The position numbers were made by a program, and so were the translations under genes. From NCBI GenBank assembly GCA_963676095.1, contig OY781040.1, positions 558,001-622,000 of the forward strand: a DNA stretch of 64,000 bases, in the 5' to 3' direction. This stretch comes from G963676095 sp963676095 (GTDB taxonomy: Bacteria; Bacteroidota; Bacteroidia; Bacteroidales; Prolixibacteraceae). The notes beneath the pieces were generated by a model, which was not told where the DNA came from, did not search any database, and was given only the letters and a program-made list of their open reading frames with translations. Below, one piece after another: positions 52,140 to 60,039 of the stretch; the first letter of the stretch is position 1, and every line of letters starts with the position of its first letter.

Positions 52140-53033
52140 TCATTTTTCACAACCTACCCGTTTTATCCAGTCATAAACCGTATCCGTGATCTCTTTTTCC
52201 CATGCCAGGGAGTAAAAGCTGTGATTGGCATTTTTAATAATCAAATCCTCATACCCGATATGATGTTTCTGGAGGAGGGACCTGATTTGTTTCATTGCTG
52301 TACCTGCTTCAGGATCTTTCCCGCCATGAATCAGCAAAACATCTCCTTTAAAGTGATGAAATGGTTGCCCATCCTGCTTCCGGTCGCGTACCTTTTGTTC
52401 TTTTTCCCCGATCATTAATTTCTTTATGGTGAACCAATAATTTGTTATGCTGCGTCTGATGATCCGGCCAATCATCCGGTTATTTACCTCTCCGGCAAAC
52501 AGCCTCTTCCAGTTATCCGGATTGCGGGCTTTCCGGACATAACCGGAGATGACGCTTTTGGTTTCTGATGCGGCGGAACTCATTTCATTGGTTTGCCATA
52601 AAAGAGGACTTGACAATTCGATCAGGGAATGGACTGCCTCTTTACCATTTTTTATATAATAGATCGCCGTACGCGCCCCGGAACAAATTCCAAGTAAAAC
52701 AATGCGGGTTGGTTTATAAATCCTGTAAACATCCCGGATAACCACATCCAGATCTGAAATCATCGATCGGTAACACGTATGCTCTCTCTTCCCTTCGCTG
52801 TATCCCCGTCCCCTGAAATCGAACCGCAAACAGGCATATCCACGTTGGGCCAGAAAACGTGCGGTACTGACAAACATCTGGTGCGGCCCGATCCGGTACC
52901 CGGCAAAACCATGCAAAAAAATGACCATCGGGGTACAACTTAATTCTGCGTTCATCGGTGCATGGAGGATTCCGAATATTTTTTCTTCCCCATTCAGAAA
53001 ACTGACAGGTATTTCTTTTTCATTCATAACCAA
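52140..53033 (-). CDS. Alpha/beta hydrolase, exosortase-A-associated hydrolase 1-like
   Basis: 297 residues (start at Met1 or Met3). An alpha/beta-hydrolase fold with oxyanion loop MVIFLHGFAGYRIGPHQMFV, LRFDFRGRGYSEGK, nucleophile elbow LLGICSGARTA, an Asp region (LLIHGGKDPEAG) and a catalytic His (NANHSFYSLAWE). The elbow is G-I-C-S-G, so Cys occupies the normal Ser position, as in the exosortase-A-system hydrolase 1 family (TIGR03100-like, from memory). It is third in an operon after the ABC exporter and a hydrolase-2-like protein. No exosortase or PEP-CTERM protein is encoded in the window, so the substrate, perhaps a lipid or exopolysaccharide intermediate, is unknown. Confidence 0.75.
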   Translation of the reverse strand: MVMNEKEIPVSFLNGEEKIFGILHAPMNAELSCTPMVIFLHGFAGYRIGPHQMFVSTARFLAQRGYACLRFDFRGRGYSEGKREHTCYRSMISDLDVVIRDVYRIYKPTRIVLLGICSGARTAIYYIKNGKEAVHSLIELSSPLLWQTNEMSSAASETKSVISGYVRKARNPDNWKRLFAGEVNNRMIGRIIRRSITNYWFTIKKLMIGEKEQKVRDRKQDGQPFHHFKGDVLLIHGGKDPEAGTAMKQIRSLLQKHHIGYEDLIIKNANHSFYSLAWEKEITDTVYDWIKRVGCEK

Positions 53034-53048
53034 AAGTAAATATTGAAG

Positions 53049-53885
53049 TTAAGGTAAGCCGGGAAGTTTTTTATAATACCGAATAATTTCGTCAATGACC
53101 GGTTGATAAACAGGATTATCAATCCTGTCCCAAAACGGGTCAAGCTGAATTTGTTTTAAACACAGTTTTTCATTTGCTGATGCCGCCTGTTTTATCTTTT
53201 GAAAATTTCGGGATGTTTTACCGGTTGGGGTAACGTGAATGATCAAGGAACGGACAATCTGCCCTTTCAATGCAGGGATTAAATCTTCCTGACTTTCAAG
53301 ATCCGCATAGAACGACGGACTGATCTCGTACCCGTCGAAATCAACTGACTCGTTTGCAGCTAACCGGTTGATCAGCTCGTCCCTTCTCGATGAGGTTTTG
53401 CCATCTGTAATTAATTCTTTCATCAGTTTTTGCCTTAAGGCGAGCCTAAAATAATTTTTCGGATCCAGCACCGGCTCAATCAAAACGGCATTTGAAACGC
53501 CCGGACATTCCGACCATGCAGAAAGGGCCACAAAACATCCCAATCGTAATCCAATGAGCCCCACCTTATCAACAGCCGACCGTTCCTTTAGCAACCTTAC
53601 CGCATCACAGGTATTCTGAATCCATGTTGTTAATCCGGCCTCCCGAAACTCCCCTTCGCTATCCCCGCAGGCCATGTAGTCGAAAAGGAGTACGGGCATT
53701 CCGCATTCGGCCAGGGCACCGGCCAGATCGACCAGCATGCGCTGGGAACTTTTCTTCTCTTCAGCAAAAGGGGAACAAATCACACACCCTGTACCCTCGG
53801 ACAGCTCATTTTCCGGCAGAAAAAACACGGCAAAAAGCTGTCGTCCCCGACTTTCAAAAAAGATGTGCTCCTGGTTGATCATCAT
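53049..53885 (-). CDS. Alpha/beta-hydrolase-fold protein, exosortase-A-associated hydrolase 2-like
   Basis: 278 residues, cytoplasmic. The sequence FFESRGRQLFAVFFLPENEL, VICSPFAEEKKSSQRMLVDL, LLFDYMACGDSEGEFREAGL and the elbow LIGLRLGCFVAL match the hydrolase-2 family of exosortase-A loci (TIGR03101-like, by recollection). The nucleophile position of G-x-S-x-G is Arg (G-L-R-L-G), so it should not be a classical hydrolase and may be a structural or regulatory partner of the next gene. Its ATG overlaps the stop of the ABC transporter gene by 4 bp, and hydrolase 1 follows by 15 bp. Confidence 0.75.
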   Translation of the reverse strand: MMINQEHIFFESRGRQLFAVFFLPENELSEGTGCVICSPFAEEKKSSQRMLVDLAGALAECGMPVLLFDYMACGDSEGEFREAGLTTWIQNTCDAVRLLKERSAVDKVGLIGLRLGCFVALSAWSECPGVSNAVLIEPVLDPKNYFRLALRQKLMKELITDGKTSSRRDELINRLAANESVDFDGYEISPSFYADLESQEDLIPALKGQIVRSLIIHVTPTGKTSRNFQKIKQAASANEKLCLKQIQLDPFWDRIDNPVYQPVIDEIIRYYKKLPGLP

Positions 53886-55606
53886 TCAATCTGATTTTGG
53901 AACAGTTTCCAGTAAAACCCCTTTTGGGAGAGTAATTCATCAAAACTGCCTTTTTCGACAATTTTTCCTTCATGCATACAAATGATCTCATCTACATTTT
54001 TAACCGTACTGATCCGGTGACTGATAAACAGCATGGCTTTGTCTTTATAAATATCAACCAGCTGATCGAAAATCATTTTCTCACTATCCGAATCAAGTCC
54101 CGATGTTGCCTCGTCGAGGATGATTATATCCGCGTCTTTTAATAAAGCACGTGCAATGGAAACACGTTGTTTCTGTCCGCCCGACAGTTTCGTGCCCTTG
54201 TCGCCGACCAGTGAACCAAACCCATCGCGGAGCGAAACAACATGATCGTATATCCCGGAAATTATGGCTGCCTCTTTAATCGTTGCATCTGACGGGTTGG
54301 CGCAGCCGTAACCGATATTTTCCCGGATGGAATCGTGGAAAAGCATACTTTCCTGACCGATCAGGCCAATCCGGTTTCGAAGTGTATCCCGGTTAATCTG
54401 TTTTATGCTTTGTCCGTCAATCCGGATAATCCCCTTATCCGTCTCATAAAAACGGCACAGCAGGTTAATCAGGGTACTCTTTCCGCAGCCGCTGGCCCCT
54501 ACCAGGGCATACCTTTTCCCCATCCGGAATTCGACATTCAGATTATTCAATACGTTATTCCGGTTGTCGAAACTATAGGAAACATGATCAAATACGATCT
54601 TTTCGCGAATATGAAAATTATTGGCTAATGGGCTGCCTGCATCCTCGACAGGAGTCTGAAGGAACTCGAGGACCCGCCTCATGGAAACGGAAGCGCGTAC
54701 AAAATCGAAATAGAGGCTCATAAGATCGCGCATCGGATTATATAGCCGGTTCAGGTACTGAAGAAATGCCACGAGCGATCCGATCGTCATGGCTGAAACC
54801 ATAATCTGCCTCCCTCCCCAGTATAAAATAAGAAGCGGGGAGAAAGAAATTAAAAAAGTGGAAATATTCCTGGTGGCAGAAGCTAAAACCACATTGCTGA
54901 CATTAAGCCTGATAAGGCTTCTGATGAGTGCCAGCAGCTTGTTTTGCTCAAAATCGTAGGTCAGGTAGGTCTTTATGAGTTTGATGCTCTCAAAGCGTTC
55001 CACAAAAAAGCAAAGGATATCGGAATCTTTCTCCCGCGCCAACTTGATGATCCGCTGTATCCTGGGCTGAAAATAGACCGTGTTCATAAAGATAAACGGG
55101 AGGGCGATCAGGGCGATTAAGAAAAGTTTATAATTCAGCCAGATAAGCGCAACGGCAATTCCGATAATCGTCAGGAAATTATTGATAAATCGCAAAACAC
55201 TGCCTGTCACAATGCTTTGGATTGTATTTATTTCGTTGTTGATCCGGTGCAAAATATCTCCCGCCTTATTTTTATCGAAAAAACTCATCGGAAGGCGGAT
55301 CAGGTGCCTGAACAGGTCCATGCGCATATCCCGGATAATATAATTGCTCACCAGTTCGTACAGATAGTCCGAGACGAACGAGATTACAATCCTGGCAATA
55401 TTAATGGCAAACAACACCACCAGGATATGGACAAGATATTCGAAATCCCTGGAAGGAAATGCCTTATCAATAATCAGTTTCAGGATATAAGGAGAAGCCA
55501 GGCCTGCAACACTCCCGGAGACCATCAGGATAAATAAAAAAGACTCCTTGCCCCAGTAAGGTTTCAGGTATGAAAGAAATTTGACAATTATTTTATAGTC
55601 TTTCAT
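53882..55606 (-). CDS. MsbA-like ABC exporter (fused membrane and ATPase domains)
   Basis: 574 residues: six membrane helices in the first 310 residues (for example FLFILMVSGSVAGLASPYIL and FLTIIGIAVALIWL) and a C-terminal ATPase with Walker A GASGCGKST, Q-loop IGLIGQESMLF, signature LSGGQKQR, Walker B ADIIILDEATSGLDSDSE and H-loop ISHRISTV. All motifs are complete, so it should work as a homodimeric exporter of lipids, polysaccharides or peptides. It overlaps the hydrolase-2-like gene (ATGA), so the three products probably act in one pathway of envelope lipid or exopolysaccharide processing. Confidence 0.92.
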   Translation of the reverse strand: MKDYKIIVKFLSYLKPYWGKESFLFILMVSGSVAGLASPYILKLIIDKAFPSRDFEYLVHILVVLFAINIARIVISFVSDYLYELVSNYIIRDMRMDLFRHLIRLPMSFFDKNKAGDILHRINNEINTIQSIVTGSVLRFINNFLTIIGIAVALIWLNYKLFLIALIALPFIFMNTVYFQPRIQRIIKLAREKDSDILCFFVERFESIKLIKTYLTYDFEQNKLLALIRSLIRLNVSNVVLASATRNISTFLISFSPLLILYWGGRQIMVSAMTIGSLVAFLQYLNRLYNPMRDLMSLYFDFVRASVSMRRVLEFLQTPVEDAGSPLANNFHIREKIVFDHVSYSFDNRNNVLNNLNVEFRMGKRYALVGASGCGKSTLINLLCRFYETDKGIIRIDGQSIKQINRDTLRNRIGLIGQESMLFHDSIRENIGYGCANPSDATIKEAAIISGIYDHVVSLRDGFGSLVGDKGTKLSGGQKQRVSIARALLKDADIIILDEATSGLDSDSEKMIFDQLVDIYKDKAMLFISHRISTVKNVDEIICMHEGKIVEKGSFDELLSQKGFYWKLFQNQIE

Positions 55607-55979
55607 CGCTGCAGTTTATCCGGATTATCTTGCTCTTCTCAGCTAACTCCCCCCGGAAAGGGTTAGGCAGCTTATTAACAAAATAAAAACCTGTAGCGGA
55701 GAATACCTAATGCACAGTGTGAAAGTTCTTGCCTGTAGTGGGTAAATATTTACACGCAGTTTTGACAAAATTGTCATTCCAGGTTTTACGCTGACCAGTT
55801 TTAGCGGGAAATCCCTTTAAAATGAATAAAATATTTAAGTCAGGGACCTTGCACTTCACATTTCCTATCACCGTTTTTTCAGAACTCAGGTCTCTGATTC
55901 TAATTTATTATCTATTTTTGTATTATCGAAAGAGTATGATAAAGAAATATTTACTCTTAAATGATAAAAAACAAGAAGT
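55607..55979. other. Intergenic region with 37-bp repeat and promoter box
   Basis: No gene was seen. At 55717-55753 lies a 37-bp sequence matching 59271-59307 at 31 of 37 positions in direct orientation. At 55913-55920 the plus strand reads TATTTTTG, a TAnnTTTG -7 box about 60 bp before the antitoxin gene and its likely promoter. Confidence 0.45.
55717..55753 (+). repeat. Left copy of a 37-bp direct repeat
   Basis: Contains GTGTG, TCTTGCC and GTAGTGGGTAAAT in the same spacing as at 59271-59307 (six mismatches in 37). The two copies bracket the toxin-antitoxin/IS-remnant island of about 3.5 kb. They may be duplicated target flanks, or ends of a degraded element. Confidence 0.5.
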
Positions 55980-56213
55980 ATGATCACAGATATTCAAAAA
56001 AGACAGCAAATATTAAGAAAAATTTATAGAATCCCTTCCGAAAAATTAAAGGAAGTGGATGATTTTATCTCCGACTTGGAACAAAAATATAAAAAAGAAA
56101 AGACATTATCATTTGCAGGGATGTGGAAAAATATCGACGATTCTGTTTTTAAGGATCTGACCGAAGAGCTGATTAATAATCGGCAGAAAAACAGAAGGAG
56201 GGATAATGAATAG
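55980..56213 (+). CDS. Antitoxin-like protein of a VapBC-type module
   Basis: 77 residues (MITDIQKRQQILRKIYRIPS, then VDDFISDLEQKYKKEKT and FAGMWKNIDDSVFKDLTEEL), resembling small antitoxins that precede PIN-domain toxins in Bacteroidota. Its stop overlaps the start of a PIN gene (ATG at 56206), the normal coupling. The toxin is broken, so this antitoxin is probably orphaned. A TATTTTTG promoter box lies about 60 bp upstream. Confidence 0.65.
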   Translation: MITDIQKRQQILRKIYRIPSEKLKEVDDFISDLEQKYKKEKTLSFAGMWKNIDDSVFKDLTEELINNRQKNRRRDNE

Positions 56214-56447
56214 AGGATTGATCGATACTGATATTCTTTCTTATTATTTCAAAGGAGATGATACTGTAGTCAAAAATTTTGAAAATATGCCGGATTAAAA
56301 CTAACGGGAAATATTGTAGACGACATTGATCTGCTAATTGCCGGAATAGCTATAGAAAATGAGATGATTTTAGTGACGAATAATGAGAGTCATTTTTGTC
56401 GGATTTCCGGACTAAAAATAGAAAACTGGAAAAAACAATTGTTGTAA
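56206..56447 (+). pseudogene. Decayed VapC-type PIN toxin gene
   Basis: The first frame gives MNRGLIDTDILSYYFKGDD, the PIN N terminus with its first catalytic Asp, and stops after 30 codons. From 56298 a different frame encodes the C-terminal half, with NIVDDIDLLIAGIAIENEMI, the later acidic residues, and VTNNESHFCRISGLKIENW. About 50 central residues and the reading frame are lost. The antitoxin remains intact. Confidence 0.75.
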
Positions 56448-56470
56448 CTGTTTATCCCTTCTCCCCAAAA

Positions 56471-57655
56471 TTAATAAAATAATTTTCCAGGGCTGATCTT
56501 CAGGAATTCTTCATATGGAATTCCTCCTGTTCCGATCAACAGTACCTTTTCCGGATGAAATTTTCCTGAAAAAATCCCCATCCCGGTATTATTCGCTTTC
56601 ATTCCGCTTTTCACTTCCAGCCCGATAATATTATCTCCTTTTTCCAGGATAAAATCAACTTCATTGTTACCTTCACGCCAATAATAAAGATTATATCTTT
56701 CTGAAACAGAATGATTAATCAAATGTGTACCAACAGAAGACTCCACCAGGCGTCCCCATAACTCAGGATAAACTACCGCTTTCTCGTAAGTTCCATTGCT
56801 TTGAGAAGTTATCAGTGCGTTATTATATACCTGGAACTTAGGGCTTGAACCGCGCTTACGGATAATATCGCCCGCATATTTGTCCAGGCCTCCCAATAAG
56901 CCACAATCAGATAAAAGTTTCAGATAGCTGGCCAAGGTAGTCGTATTTCCGGCATCCTGAAGTTGCCCCATAATTTTTGTATAAGAAAGAATCTGACCTG
57001 AATACAGGCAGCCAAGCTCAAATAGCCGTTTTAGTAATGCGGGCTTGTCAACCCGGGTCAACATTAAAATATCTTTGGAGATACTGGTTTCAATGAGTGA
57101 ATCTTTAATATAATTTTTCCAACGTTCCTCATCTCTGATCAACGATACAGATCCAGATCCCGGATAACCCCCGAAGTAAACATACTGCTCAATAGTCCAT
57201 CCGAAGGCAGCTTCCATCTCAGGATAAGACCAATGCCCCAAATAGATCGTTTCAAATCTGCCTGCCAACGATTCTGTTAATCCCTTCTGAATTAACAAGC
57301 GGGAAGATCCGAGTAGAATTACTTTGATGTTTATTCCTTCCCGGGTATCCCGATCCCACTGTTGTTTTACAATTTCGCTCCAGTTATCAATCTTTTGTAC
57401 TTCATCAACTACCAACAAAAATTCAGAAGATCCGGATATTTTCATCCGCAATCTGGCTGCGTCCCATACTTGTATCAGCCACACCGGGTTCGTTGAAGAA
57501 ATGCCATCTGCCGATTCATACGAGCTGACAATAGTCAACTGTGATAAAAGTTGGGTTACCATTGTGGTTTTTCCCACCTGACGAGGTCCAAAGATAACCT
57601 GAATGAACTTTCTTGGTTCTTCTATTCTGTCTTTAACAGACTTTAAATAAGGACG
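56471..57655 (-). pseudogene. AAA_14/DUF4143 ATPase gene without a start codon
   Basis: The frame open from 57655 encodes a DUF4143-type ATPase: RPYLKSVKDRIEEPRKFIQ, Walker A GPRQVGKTT, Walker B FLLVVDEVQKIDNW, SSRLLIQKGLTESLAGRFET, and the C-terminal DUF4143 nuclease-like region YYWREGNNEVDFILEKGDN with VEVK-like LEVKSG. There is no ATG, GTG or TTG before Walker A; a TAA lies just upstream where MxRPYL should begin. The first ATG (57577) falls after the P-loop lysine. Either initiation is non-canonical or the gene lost its start when IS-derived sequence joined at about 57660-57712. Otherwise it is full length. Confidence 0.7.
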
Positions 57656-57711
57656 TTAAAACACAACTATATAATTTACTCAGTATGATGAGTAAAATTA
57701 CTCAATATTAT

Positions 57712-57815
57712 AATTGAAACAAATACCGGTCCGGAAATATTATCGGACAGGCCCCGGACCCGCTCTATTTTAACCGGCATCATAAAACAATGGACCAAAA
57801 GAATAAAAATATTTA
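57712..57815. repeat. IS-end sequence, copy A
   Basis: This roughly 100-bp segment (CAAATACCGGTCCGGAAATA through AAAGAATAAAAAT) includes the end of the ISL3-type transposase frame and the sequence beyond its stop. It recurs at 58505-58605 with a few changes, so it probably marks one terminus of an insertion sequence. Confidence 0.6.
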
Positions 57816-58020
57816 TGGATCACTTCATATTTCTGTGGGGTATCCTTGTTAAGCATAAATTTAGTGAGACGAAAAAGGAAGAAATAAGAATCAGTCACTC
57901 CATTCAACGTTGCCCTAAAAGCCTTTAGTTTTGCATTGAACGATTCAGCAGAAGCATTCGTTGATCGGTTATCGAAAAAGTTTGGGAACGACAGGACTGA
58001 CCATCCCGAAATCTGTCAAT
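57770..58020 (-). mobile_element. C-terminal remnant of an ISL3-family (ISAon1-like) transposase
   Basis: The minus strand encodes about 80 residues: GWSVLSFPNFFDNRSTNASA, then ESFNAKLKAFRATLNGVTDS, FFLFRLTKFM and a stop at 57770-57772. The NRSTNASAESFNAK motif, with its catalytic Glu, is characteristic of ISL3-type DDE transposases of Bacteroidota. The rest of the gene is missing: at about 58020 the sequence switches to the hairpin core repeat. It is inactive. Confidence 0.75.
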
Positions 58021-58031
58021 ATTTCGTGGTG

Positions 58032-58230
58032 AAAACAGAACGGAGCGGAGCGCTGGCCGTCAAAACGCCCGGCGGAGGGTTCGTTTTGACAAGATTTTTG
58101 CTTCCTTTTCATCGACTGGAAAAGGAAGAGCCTGTCCGGCTCAAGGACAGAAATTATAAAAAACGTGGTTGTTTGTGCTTAAAAAGAATCCGGATCCGGT
58201 AAGCGGGACCTCATTGCCTAAATCAGAAAG
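58032..58230. repeat. Hairpin core repeat, copy 5 (dispersed)
   Basis: A fifth copy of the core, about 20 kb from the cluster. The first two hairpins are identical in their stems. The third changes from GGGCC/GGCCC to GAGCC/GGCTC, altering both arms so that pairing is kept. This compensatory change supports selection for the structure. The 3' end is more divergent (TCATTGCCTAAATCAGA). Confidence 0.8.
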
Positions 58231-58366
58231 GCCCCCGGGATTTTGATTAAACGAGTATTCTGACTGGCAGCCAATGATAAACTTATCTTTTTCTCAACCT
58301 GTTTTTGTCTCGTCTAAAAAACACAAATCTCTATCTTTTTTGATTCCCCTCAACTTTTTAAAGTGA

Positions 58367-58506
58367 TCCGGTATTATTCGCTTTCATTCCGCTTTTCACT
58401 TCCAGCCCGATAATATTATCTCCTTTTTCCAGGATAAAATCAACTTCATTGTTGCCTTCACCCTAATAATAAAGATTATATCTTTCTGAAATAGAATGAT
58501 TAATCA
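58367..58506 (-). pseudogene. Partial duplicate of the DUF4143 ATPase gene
   Basis: About 140 bp nearly identical to 56583-56725, the part of the ATPase gene encoding the DEVDFILEKG region. It carries an internal stop-creating difference, then joins the IS-end sequence at 58505 through a few shared bases (CAATTG). It is a leftover of a segmental duplication with an internal deletion. Confidence 0.75.
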
Positions 58507-58605
58507 ATTGAAACAAATACCGGTCCGGAAATATTATCAGACAGGCCCCGGACCCGCTCTCTTTTAACCGGTATTATAAAAAATGAACCAAAAGAATAAA
58601 AATAT
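58505..58605. repeat. IS-end sequence, copy B
   Basis: Second copy of the segment at 57712-57815, including the last few transposase codons. It lies directly upstream of the RelE/ParE module and may supply part of its promoter; TAAATTTG at 58609-58616 is a TAnnTTTG box. Confidence 0.6.
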
Positions 58606-58638
58606 CGTTAAATTTGGGTGTATTTAAACATAGAAAAT

Positions 58639-58875
58639 ATGGATGTCATAGAATTAAGGGCGGATTTGCACAATATGATCGACAAAATAACCGACAGCAA
58701 TGTATTAAACGCGGTAAAGACCTTATTATCAGTCAAGACAATTTCTCAACCCGATTGGTGGGATACGATAAGTGACGAGGAACGCAGAGAAATAGAACAA
58801 GGTATTGCAGAAGCCGATCGTGGGGAAGTGATTCCGCACGGGGAAGTAATGGCAAAATATAAAAAATGGCTATAA
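58639..58875 (+). CDS. Antitoxin of a RelE/ParE-type module
   Basis: 78 residues from MDVIELRADLHNMIDKITD; a Met seven codons upstream is less likely because a TAAATTTG box lies only 23 bp before the chosen ATG. The end (WWDTISDEERREIEQGIAEA, GEVIPHGEVMAKYKKWL) is typical of Bacteroidota antitoxins paired with RelE/ParE toxins. It overlaps the toxin gene by 10 bp. It should neutralise the toxin and repress the operon. Confidence 0.85.
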   Translation: MDVIELRADLHNMIDKITDSNVLNAVKTLLSVKTISQPDWWDTISDEERREIEQGIAEADRGEVIPHGEVMAKYKKWL

Positions 58876-59162
58876 AACTCGTCTGGACAAAAAGGGCTGA
58901 GCAGGGTTATGCCCGAATTATAAAACATTTGAAAGAAGAATGGACAGAAAAGGAAATAAGTATTTTTGTCCGGGAGACAAGCCACTTCTTTAACCTTCTG
59001 AAAGAAAATCCGCGCATGCTGGAACCTACAAACAGCCATAAAAACTTGTATCGCGGGCCCATTAACCGGTTAACGATCCTCTCCTACCGGTATAACCCCG
59101 GGAAAAAAGAAATCGAGTTTGTCAACATTCGAAGTGCAAGACAGAAACCGTTGAAAAAATAA
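58866..59162 (+). CDS. RelE/ParE-family toxin
   Basis: 98 residues with the RelE/ParE fold: KLVWTKRAEQGYARIIKHLK, ETSHFFNLLKENPRMLEPTN, LYRGPINRLTILSYRY and EFVNIRSARQKP. Basic residues near the C terminus (R in IRSARQ) match the active site of mRNA interferases or gyrase poisons; which activity applies cannot be told. It is intact and translationally coupled to the antitoxin, unlike the decayed VapC-type module nearby. Confidence 0.87.
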   Translation: MAIKLVWTKRAEQGYARIIKHLKEEWTEKEISIFVRETSHFFNLLKENPRMLEPTNSHKNLYRGPINRLTILSYRYNPGKKEIEFVNIRSARQKPLKK

Positions 59163-59270
59163 TCACTTGTTTTATATCCAATCTTAGGTCGTCCTTTTTG
59201 TGTCGCTGCCTTAAGATTTGGTTCAGAGAAATGCCCGTTTCATGAGAATAGTATTTTCCCCCGATACATG

Positions 59271-59307
59271 GTGTGCAAACTCTTGCCGGTAGTGGGTAAA
59301 TGGTTAC
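59271..59307 (+). repeat. Right copy of a 37-bp direct repeat
   Basis: Matches 55717-55753 at 31 of 37 positions in the same orientation. It defines the right boundary of the island containing both toxin-antitoxin modules, the ATPase gene and the IS remnants. Confidence 0.5.
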
Positions 59308-59563
59308 TTAGAATTATACCCGATTCGGAACTACCGGACTGAATCAATTATCCAAACACACGAACAAGAAACTGATAATCAATAATATAATATTTTTGGA
59401 ACAGCGTTTGTAAGTCTGATCAATAAATCAAAAAAAGTTTTGATTATGATGGTAATAGATTGGGGCGAACAAAGGATATAATAACATAAATGCTTAATTT
59501 TATAAGAAACTATAAATGCTTTATATACTATCTGATCCCAATAAATCAAAATCTGAGTCGTTG

Positions 59564-59580
59564 CCTGGCAGAGTGCCAGG
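59564..59580 (+). other. Leader hairpin upstream of acpS
   Basis: CCTGGCA-GAG-TGCCAGG is a perfect 7-bp stem with a 3-nt loop, 34 bp before the acpS start. It has no T-tract. It could be a 5' leader structure or the end of an upstream transcript. Confidence 0.35.
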
Positions 59581-59613
59581 TAATGACATCAGAAACAAGT
59601 AAAAGTTAAGCTT

Positions 59614-59985
59614 ATGATCCGGGGAATAGGCACAGACATCATTGAAATCGGATCCATTCAAAAGTCGATGGAACAGAGCAACCGGTTCGCCCAACGGGTA
59701 TTTACTGAAAAAGAGATTCATTACTGCGAAAGTAAACCAAACAAATACCAGCATTATGCGGCCCGGTTTGCAGCCAAAGAAGCTTTGATGAAGGCCATGA
59801 AAACAGGATGGAATAACGGGATCCAATGGAAACAGATCGAAGTAATAAACCACCCCGGTGGTGCTCCGGCACTTAATGTTACCGGAAAGGCAAAAGAGCA
59901 ATTGGATAAAGCAGGCATAACAACCATCGATGTTTCGCTGTCGCATAGCGGGCAGTATGCCATCGCGGTAGTGTGCATAGAGTAA
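59614..59985 (+). CDS. acpS: Holo-[acyl-carrier-protein] synthase (AcpS)
   Basis: 123 residues, the usual AcpS length. It transfers 4'-phosphopantetheine from CoA to a Ser of acyl carrier proteins. The metal-binding motif is intact: Asp8 in MIRGIGTDIIEI and Glu56 in RFAAKEALMKAM; DVSLSHSGQYAIAVV is the typical C-terminal strand. It lies 54 bp before an ABC transporter operon in the same direction, an unusual context for a housekeeping acpS. With the carrier-protein-like gene at the window edge, it may serve a specialised pathway. Confidence 0.93.
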   Translation: MIRGIGTDIIEIGSIQKSMEQSNRFAQRVFTEKEIHYCESKPNKYQHYAARFAAKEALMKAMKTGWNNGIQWKQIEVINHPGGAPALNVTGKAKEQLDKAGITTIDVSLSHSGQYAIAVVCIE

Positions 59986-60039
59986 TTGGCACCAGTTTAT
60001 TTTAAAAAAACTGAATAATTTATATAAAGATCAAAGAAT

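Larger units (their letters stand above)
59163..59613. other. Intergenic region before acpS
   Basis: No gene was seen. It holds the right copy of the 37-bp direct repeat (59271-59307), a TATTTTTG -7 box on the plus strand (59391-59398) that could start the acpS transcript, and a perfect hairpin at 59564-59580. The part up to about 59310 appears to be the edge of the toxin-antitoxin island. Confidence 0.4.
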
